Below, in pieces: positions 55,179 through 64,000 of a DNA stretch of 64,000 bases (position 1 is its first letter; each line of letters begins with the position of its first letter). The stretch is from Paracoccaceae bacterium (GTDB taxonomy: Bacteria; Pseudomonadota; Alphaproteobacteria; Rhodobacterales; Rhodobacteraceae). The notes beneath the pieces were generated by a model, which did no database searches, had not been told where the DNA came from, and worked only from the letters and a program-made list of their open reading frames with translations. The stretch is from positions 1 through 64,000 of the forward strand of contig JANQPC010000100.1 of NCBI GenBank assembly GCA_028285485.1, read 5' to 3'. A program made the position numbers and the translations under genes.

Positions 55179-56590
55179 AGCCTGTCTCCGATCAGGAACT
55201 GCGCCGCGGTGTCGAGCCGTATATGGGGCGGGCCGTCATCGGGCCGAAGGGTGAGCTTCTGCGGCGCGAACGCCATCGCTGAAAACTCGCCATCAAGCCA
55301 GGCTTCGGCGCCTTGCCGGGCCGGGGCCAGAAGATGGCTTGGGTCTTCAGGCAACTCGCCGGGGTAGAACGCTGCCGATTTGCCGGTTTCGCGCAGAACC
55401 CCACGCACGACTTTGAGCGCGCGGCCCTCATGGCTGATCTCTTCCTCCGTGGTGGCGCGCAGGCTTGCAATCGCCATCGCCGCGGTATCGGCCCCGGCAT
55501 ATTCCGCGCGGGATTTCGCATCGGCCACCAGCGCCTCCATGATCGCCGTCAGGCGGGCGTGCTGCGAATGGTGGATGTGATCGGCTTTGGTGGCGGCAAA
55601 AAGAATGCGCTCCACCCGCTTGCCCAGCAAGAGCTGCGAGAGAAAGGCGTTCCGGCCCGGGCGAAAGGCCGAAAGGATTTCGGCCATCGCCTGGCGAAGA
55701 TCCTCCACCGCGCGCGGGCCCGCATGGATCGGGCCCAGGGCATCGACAAGCACCACCTGCCGGTCAATCCGCGCGAAATGATCGCGGAAGAAGGGTTTGA
55801 CGACCTGCGCCTTATAGGCTTCGTAGCGCCGTTCGCATTCGCGCCAAAGGCTGCGGCGGCCCGGGCTTGCGGGCTTCGGAAGCGGCGCGAAGGTCAGCAC
55901 GGGAGAGCCCGCGAGATCGCCGGGCAGAAGGAACCGGCCGGGCGTACAATCGGAAAGCCCCCCAGCGCGCGCGGCGGTGAGGTAGCTCGTGAACGCCGTT
56001 GCGAGGGCCTTGGCCGCAGGCTCCTCAAACCGCGCATTGGGATCTGCCTGAGAAAGCGCCTCCCGGAACGGCGCAGCGCTTTCGCGCCCCTCCAAACGGC
56101 GCAGCACCTCCTCCGACCAGGCCGCGTAATCCTTATCGAGAAGGCTCAGATCCAGCAGCCATTCCCCGGGATAATCCACGATATCAAGATGCACGGTGCG
56201 GGGCCCCGAGACGCCGCCCAGAAGCCCCTGCGGCTGCACCCGCAGCGAGAGGCGAAGCTCGCTTACCGCACGCGTACTGTCAGGCCAGTGCGGCGCGGGC
56301 CCCGTCAAAGCATCAAGATGCGCCTCGTAATCGAAACGCGGCACCGTATCGTCCGGCTGCGGCTGCAGATACGCGCTTCGGATCCGCCCGTTGGCCGCTG
56401 GCGCAAGCTGCGGCATCCGCCCCCGTCGCATCAGATTCGCCACAAGCGAGGTGATGAACACCGTCTTGCCTGCGCGGCTGAGCCCGGTCACGCCCAGGCG
56501 GATCGAGGGCTCGAAGAACGCCTCGGAAACGGTGGCGAGGGTGGATTCAACGCCGCGCGTCAAACCCTCTGCAATATCGCCGATGATCAC
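55175..56590 (-). CDS. YcjX-like P-loop NTPase (DUF463)
   Basis: 471 residues from GTG 56590 (longer frame open to 56644). The P-loop is GLSRAGKT (36-43). [17 protein letters not shown] is the Walker B/switch region and [21 protein letters not shown] lies further on, [19 protein letters not shown] being the TKAD specificity element. YcjX is a predicted GTPase paired with YcjF. Divergent from truA (125-bp gap). Confidence 0.85.
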   Translation of the reverse strand: MIIGDIAEGLTRGVESTLATVSEAFFEPSIRLGVTGLSRAGKTVFITSLVANLMRRGRMPQLAPAANGRIRSAYLQPQPDDTVPRFDYEAHLDALTGPAPHWPDSTRAVSELRLSLRVQPQGLLGGVSGPRTVHLDIVDYPGEWLLDLSLLDKDYAAWSEEVLRRLEGRESAAPFREALSQADPNARFEEPAAKALATAFTSYLTAARAGGLSDCTPGRFLLPGDLAGSPVLTFAPLPKPASPGRRSLWRECERRYEAYKAQVVKPFFRDHFARIDRQVVLVDALGPIHAGPRAVEDLRQAMAEILSAFRPGRNAFLSQLLLGKRVERILFAATKADHIHHSQHARLTAIMEALVADAKSRAEYAGADTAAMAIASLRATTEEEISHEGRALKVVRGVLRETGKSAAFYPGELPEDPSHLLAPARQGAEAWLDGEFSAMAFAPQKLTLRPDDGPPHIRLDTAAQFLIGDRL

Positions 56591-56715
56591 GTGTTCTGCC
56601 CCCGCGCCTCTTGCGCAGAAACATAAGTGGCGCCCGGCGCCCATGCCAGAGGGGAAGCATCGGGCGGATTTCCCCCGCCTTGCTTCGCCTTGCCTGCAAA
56701 GCTAAGGGGCGCGCC

Positions 56716-57486
56716 ATGCCGCGCTATGCCCTGAAGATCGAATATGATGGCGGCCCGTTTTCGGGCTGGCAACGGCAGAAGGATCAGCCGAGCGTTCAGG
56801 CCGCCGTGGAAGGCGCCCTGGCGGCGCTTGAACCCGGCCTGCCCTCGATCGCGGCGGCGGGGCGCACCGATGCCGGTGTGCACGCCCTCGGTCAGATCGC
56901 GCAGTGCGATATGGGCAAACGATGGGAGGGCTTCCGGCTATCGGAAGCGCTGAATTACCATCTCAAGCCGCATCCCGTTGCAATTCTTGCGGCGGCGGAG
57001 GTTGGGGAAGACTGGCATGCGCGGTTCTCGGCGATAGAGCGGCGCTACCTTTTCCGGCTTGTCGCCCGGCGGGCACCGCTTACGCAGGATCGCGGGCGGG
57101 CCTGGCGGGTGCCGCAGCCGCTTGACGCCGCCGCCATGCGCGAAGGGGCCGCGCACCTCATCGGGCACCATGATTTCACGACCTTTCGCTCCACGATGTG
57201 CCAGGCCGACAGCCCTTTGAAAACGCTGGATGAAATCGCGATCACCGAGGCCCCCTATCCCGGCGGCACGGAGTACCGCTTTATCGTGCGGGCGCGCAGT
57301 TTCCTGCACAATCAGGTGCGCAGCATCGTGGGCACTTTGGAGCGTGTGGGCGCCGGAAGCTGGCCGCCCGGGCGTGTGGCCGACGCGCTTGCCGCAGCCG
57401 ACCGTGCGGCCTGCGGCCCGGTCAGCCCGCCCGACGGGCTGTACTTAGCGGGGGTGCGCTACCCCGAGGATCCGTTTCAGGGCTAG
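56716..57486 (+). CDS. truA: tRNA pseudouridine synthase TruA
   Basis: 256 residues from ATG 56716 ([21 protein letters not shown]). The catalytic Asp52 is in [12 protein letters not shown]. Also [13 protein letters not shown]-like ([13 protein letters not shown]), [14 protein letters not shown] and [14 protein letters not shown]. It converts U38-40 in the anticodon arm of tRNAs. Confidence 0.96.
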   Translation: MPRYALKIEYDGGPFSGWQRQKDQPSVQAAVEGALAALEPGLPSIAAAGRTDAGVHALGQIAQCDMGKRWEGFRLSEALNYHLKPHPVAILAAAEVGEDWHARFSAIERRYLFRLVARRAPLTQDRGRAWRVPQPLDAAAMREGAAHLIGHHDFTTFRSTMCQADSPLKTLDEIAITEAPYPGGTEYRFIVRARSFLHNQVRSIVGTLERVGAGSWPPGRVADALAAADRAACGPVSPPDGLYLAGVRYPEDPFQG

Positions 57487-57505
57487 TGCGTTTCCATTTC
57501 GGCAA

Positions 57506-57544
57506 CGCCGGGCGCAAGCATTCGCAATTTGCGCGGGCCCGGCG
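57506..57544 (+). repeat. long hairpin after truA, no T-run
   Basis: CGCCGGGC-GCAA pairs with TTGCGC-GG-GCCCGGCG through a bulge. No T-run follows, so it is a poor rho-independent terminator; it could be a 3'-end stabiliser. Confidence 0.35.
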
Positions 57545-57596
57545 CCAATGGCCCAAAATTGCCCAAATGAACCCTGCCGCCGCCGCGATCCTGCCC

Positions 57597-57611
57597 TTAA
57601 CCGCAGGTTAA
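57597..57611 (+). promoter_or_regulatory. consensus CtrA-type site
   Basis: TTAA-CCGCAGG-TTAA, an exact TTAA-N7-TTAA with a GGTTAA right half as in alphaproteobacterial CtrA motifs. It is 24 bp upstream of the start codon of the 48-residue ORF. At this distance it could be an activator site for a promoter or, if overlapping -10, a repressor site. Confidence 0.55.
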
Positions 57612-57635
57612 TGGGAGGCATCAGCAGGAGGCCTG

Positions 57636-57782
57636 ATGATGGAAGTGTTTGGTTTTATATCGTTCGACAGCATCGTGATGAGTGCCATTACATGCCTTGC
57701 GATCCGCGAAGTGATGCTGGCGTTTCTGCCGGATCGCATTGCCGGGCCGGGTGGCTGGCTGATTGATACCTCGAGCGACTAG
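57636..57782 (+). CDS. small hydrophobic protein, 48 residues
   Basis: ATG 57636 (second ATG 57639) follows AGGAGG with good spacing. MMEVFGFISFDSIVMSAITCLAIREVMLAF... is largely hydrophobic in its first half (one membrane helix about 4-30), then a short polar tail ending LIDTSSD. It is below common gene-calling limits. RBS plus CtrA-like site support it. No family recognised. Confidence 0.6.
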   Translation: MMEVFGFISFDSIVMSAITCLAIREVMLAFLPDRIAGPGGWLIDTSSD

Positions 57783-57793
57783 GCTGCGCGCCT

Positions 57794-58612
57794 CTATGGC
57801 GCTGGAACCGCGAAGGTAAGGTTGGCCCAAAGGCTTTCCCAAACCGCGCCCGTTTCGGCGGCAAGGGCCGCGGACGGCTCGCGCAGCACCACGGCATCCA
57901 GCATGTAATCGAATCCCGGCACCACCGGGATCGTGGCCCTGCCGCTGTCATCAGTCAGCGCGGTGGAGATGGCAATCGCGCCATCGGGGGCCCGGGCGAA
58001 AATCTCGATCTGTGCCGTGCCCCTCGGCGCGCCCTGATAGTAAAGCTGCACCGGCAACCCTGCACCCAGATCGTCCGTATAGGGGTTGGCCAGCGCTACA
58101 AGCTCCGTCTCCAGCCCGTAGGTGCGATCCGATCCCGCACCATCGCCTACCGCAACCAGCGATTTCGCGTAACGCGAATAGGCTTCCACAAAGCCTGCAT
58201 CCGGCAAGCCGCGCGCGGCGTGGGCCTCAACCGTCCAGGCGGCATCCTTATGGGTCACGAAGCGCTCGAACTTGGCAAATTCGCGATAGGTCAACCGGCT
58301 GTCGGTGGTGACATGCAGAAGCACGGCAAGCCCCTCTGCCGCGGCCTGGTTCACCGCGGGCCGGTCTCCCAACCTGCTTTCAACAGGCGTACGGGCTTCG
58401 CCCTGCGCCATCTCAAACAGGCGGAAGGTGGCGGGCAGGTAGGAATGCCGGATCCCCTCGAATCCCTCACCCACCTTGAGATCGGCCAGAATCGCTTCGT
58501 CCGGTGCGACCATGAAGGCCTGCGGCTCGATCCAAAACTCATGGCCTTGCGCCGCACCTGTGATAGACGCGAGGAAGGTAGCGGTTGTGAGCGCGCGAAG
58601 GGGCGGGAACAT
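57794..58612 (-). CDS. DUF4198-domain exported protein
   Basis: 272 residues from ATG 58612, AAGGA seven bases upstream. Signal peptide (about 1-22, ending GAAQG), then HEFWIEPQAFMV and a beta-rich domain ending in a repeat of GRATIPVVPGFDYMLDAVVLREP. DUF4198 proteins occur with nickel/cobalt uptake genes, which fits the divergent HupE. The start codon lies in the same CATG as that of HupE. Confidence 0.85.
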   Translation of the reverse strand: MFPPLRALTTATFLASITGAAQGHEFWIEPQAFMVAPDEAILADLKVGEGFEGIRHSYLPATFRLFEMAQGEARTPVESRLGDRPAVNQAAAEGLAVLLHVTTDSRLTYREFAKFERFVTHKDAAWTVEAHAARGLPDAGFVEAYSRYAKSLVAVGDGAGSDRTYGLETELVALANPYTDDLGAGLPVQLYYQGAPRGTAQIEIFARAPDGAIAISTALTDDSGRATIPVVPGFDYMLDAVVLREPSAALAAETGAVWESLWANLTFAVPAP

Positions 58613-59819
58613 GCGGAAATCCTTGATCAATACGCGGTTCAGAGTGTGGTGCGGGCTGGTGATGTCAACCCTGATCGCCATCACGCTTCTGGGGGCGCGG
58701 GCCGGGGCCCACGAAGTGCAGCCGGCCATCGCGGATCTCACAATCGATGGCACCGCGCTGACCCTCGAGATCCGTTTGGCGCTGGAGGCCCCGCTCGCGG
58801 GCATCGATCTGCAGGGGCTGGCGGATACTGACGAGGCAGCGGGCGCCGAACGCTATGACGCGCTGCGGGCCCTGCCGCCCGATGGGCTTCTGGCGGAACT
58901 GGAGGCGGCCTGGCCGAACCTGCGCGATGCCATCACCATCGAGGCTGGCGGCACGGAGGTGGCGGCTGAGCTTGCAGGCGCCAAGATCGGCGCCATCGGC
59001 AATGTCGAACTGACCCGCGAAAGCGTGCTGCGCCTGACGGCGGCCCTGCCCGATGATGACAGCACGGTCACTGTGGGCTGGGCGCCGGAACTGGGCGCGC
59101 TGGTCCTGCGCCAGCAAGGTGTGGAGGGCGGCTATACCGGCCTTCTGGCGGGGGGAGAACTTTCGCCGCCGATCCCGCGCGATGCCCCCGCCGTGCAATC
59201 AACCAGCGATCTCTTCACCGAATATCTCATCGCGGGGTTCGAACACATCATCCCGCTGGGCATCGATCATATTCTGTTCGTCCTGGGCCTGTTCTTCTTC
59301 GCGCTCGCCTGGGGCCCGCTTCTCTGGCAGGTCACCGCCTTCACCGTGGCCCATACGATCACGCTGGCGATGGCCACGCTGGGCGTGATCTCGATCCCCG
59401 ATAACTGGATGTGGCTAGTTGAGGCGATCATTGCGCTTTCGATCACCTATGTTGCGGTTGAAAACCTCATGCGCCCGGCGATGGATTGGGTGCGGCCCGC
59501 CGTTGTCTTTGGATTCGGGTTGCTGCACGGCCTGGGCTTTGCCAGCGTTCTTGGCGATTTCGGCCTGCCGCAGGGGCAATTCGTCACCGCGCTTCTGGCC
59601 TTCAACATTGGGGTGGAGATCGGCCAGCTTGCCGTGATCTTCGTGGCCTTCCTCCTGATCGTCCTGGCCCGCTTGGCATCGGGCGTGGCCCGGCTTGACG
59701 ATGAAGAGGCGGTTGTGCGCGATCTGCCGGTGATCTACCGCGCCGTATCGCTTACCGGTTCGATCACGATCGCGATCGTTGGCTTCTATTGGTTTTTGGA
59801 GCGGGTCGGGGCGTTTTAG
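58611..59819 (+). CDS. HupE/UreJ-family membrane protein (possible nickel permease)
   Basis: 402 residues from ATG 58611 (AAGGGGCGGG upstream). A signal peptide (about 1-34) is followed by an extracytoplasmic domain (about 35-195) and six to seven membrane helices. The HupE signature: GFEHIIPLGIDHILFVLGLFFF and FTVAHTITLAMATLG, plus FGLLHGLGFASVLG with conserved His residues. The family is thought to carry Ni2+ or Co2+. Its start codon overlaps that of the minus-strand gene. Confidence 0.88.
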   Translation: MRKSLINTRFRVWCGLVMSTLIAITLLGARAGAHEVQPAIADLTIDGTALTLEIRLALEAPLAGIDLQGLADTDEAAGAERYDALRALPPDGLLAELEAAWPNLRDAITIEAGGTEVAAELAGAKIGAIGNVELTRESVLRLTAALPDDDSTVTVGWAPELGALVLRQQGVEGGYTGLLAGGELSPPIPRDAPAVQSTSDLFTEYLIAGFEHIIPLGIDHILFVLGLFFFALAWGPLLWQVTAFTVAHTITLAMATLGVISIPDNWMWLVEAIIALSITYVAVENLMRPAMDWVRPAVVFGFGLLHGLGFASVLGDFGLPQGQFVTALLAFNIGVEIGQLAVIFVAFLLIVLARLASGVARLDDEEAVVRDLPVIYRAVSLTGSITIAIVGFYWFLERVGAF

Positions 59820-59918
59820 AGCGCCGTGCGAAAGACCCGAAGCCCTCAGCCTTGCGTGAACTCACAGATTTCAACGCGTTAAGTGATACGTGACGATACA
59901 GGTCTTTCGTCAAACGCT

Positions 59919-59920
<2 letters not shown>
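59817..59920 (-). repeat. dispersed ~100-bp repeat, copy 2 (between hupE and pgm)
   Basis: Homologous to 23151-23253: the 22-bp core (59866-59887) is identical and flanks match with scattered changes. GCGAAAGAC on the left and GTCTTTCG on the right form imperfect terminal inverted repeats, with AACGCGTT near the centre. It ends at the stop region of pgm. No ORF fits the element. Confidence 0.7.
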
Positions 59921-63665
<3,745 letters not shown>

Positions 63666-63669
<4 letters not shown>

Positions 63670-64000
63670 GGCGCTGGCGCGATGCTGGCGTAAAGGGCGG
63701 CGTATTCGGCGGCAGAGCGTTCCCACCCCACTGGCATCTTCATGCCGTTGCGCTGCATGAGGCGCCAGGCATCCCCCTCCTTGTAAAGATCGGTGGCGCG
63801 CATCAGGGCGCGCGCCAGCGCATCGGCGGTGGCCGGATGCACGTGAAAGCCCGTTGCCACACCGGTGCGGAGGGCCATCGGCGTGGCATCGATCACCGTA
63901 TCGATCAGCCCGCCCGTATAGGCCACGATCGGCACCGTGCCGTAGCGCAGCCCGTAAAGCTGGGTCAGCCCGCAGGGTTCAAACCGCGACGGCACGATGA
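63666..64000 (-). CDS. glgA: glycogen synthase GlgA, C-terminal part (continues past the window)
   Basis: The frame is open to the last base. PSRFEPCGLTQLYGLRYGTVPIVAYTGGLIDTV is the C-terminal active-site block of GlgA (GT5), with the Glu of SRFEPCG. VGWERSAAEYAALYASI closes the protein. It elongates glycogen from ADP-glucose. The stop overlaps the glgX start by ATGA. Confidence 0.95.

Noticed and set aside
57548-57766. 72-codon plus-strand frame overlapping the 48-residue ORF
   Set aside because: Cys/Arg/Pro-rich, poor RBS; the overlapping 48-residue frame has AGGAGG and a membrane helix.

Overview
The window reads as a chromosomal segment of a GC-rich alphaproteobacterium, most likely a Rhodobacteraceae (Roseobacter-group) strain. 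Pointers are the ruvCAB / ybgC / tolQRAB-pal-cpoB / tilS / ftsH block, a Pcs-type phosphatidylcholine synthase, a DUF1127 mini-gene, CtrA-like TTAA-N7-TTAA sites, and dense ATGA-overlapping operons. I see no tRNA, rRNA, CRISPR array, insertion sequence or prophage. This is core and accessory chromosome, not a mobile island.

Layout. (1) 1-1492: the 3' part of a DprE1-like oxidase and a DprE2-like reductase (polyprenyl-phospho-ribose to arabinose epimerisation). (2) 1.8-12.8 kb: a Tad (Flp) pilus locus with three tiny pilin-like genes, cpaB, cpaC, an OmpA-type lipoprotein, cpaE/tadZ, cpaF/tadA, tadB, tadC and two TPR lipoproteins. No prepilin peptidase and no TadE/F/G are present. (3) 12.8-15.9 kb: a GT-C-like membrane glycosyltransferase candidate, divergent from an AAA+ ATPase. 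(4) 16.0-20.4 kb: a beta-hydroxyacid dehydrogenase, the ligase-associated helicase and PdeM nuclease pair, and a PaaI thioesterase. (5) 35.6 down to 20.4 kb: one long minus-strand run, ruvCAB, a hypothetical, ybgC, tolQRAB, pal, cpoB, tilS, ftsH, tam, fhs and folD. It joins Holliday-junction repair, envelope maintenance, tRNA-Ile lysidine formation, membrane proteolysis and one-carbon metabolism.

(6) 36-43 kb: DUF1127, a small membrane protein, prmA, msrA, an MFS carrier, a small exported protein, priA and a LysE exporter. (7) 43.1-46.2 kb, plus strand: transaldolase-like gene, DUF484, xerC, pcs. (8) 46.2-56.6 kb, mostly minus: a LysR regulator, a cupin, ileS, a VIT1-like carrier, a SpoU/TrmH methyltransferase, a CRP-like/thioredoxin-reductase-like fusion lacking the CxxC, and the YcjF/YcjX pair. 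(9) 56.7-59.8 kb: truA, a 48-residue ORF behind a consensus CtrA site, and a head-to-head DUF4198/HupE pair whose start codons share one CATG. (10) 59.9-64.0 kb: glgA (partial), glgX and pgm of glycogen metabolism.

Points most worth a second look: pilins whose processing motif reads G-AVTV-D-W instead of the usual G-xxxx-E-Y; a DprE1/DprE2 pair and a GT-C-like enzyme bracketing that locus, which suggests arabinose glycosylation of the pilus; a duplicated 53-bp promoter module before two pilin genes; CtrA-like sites; a dispersed ~100-bp repeat that supplies the C-terminus of Tam; and a structured leader before fhs. All functional statements are from sequence reading and memory of families; no database search was run.
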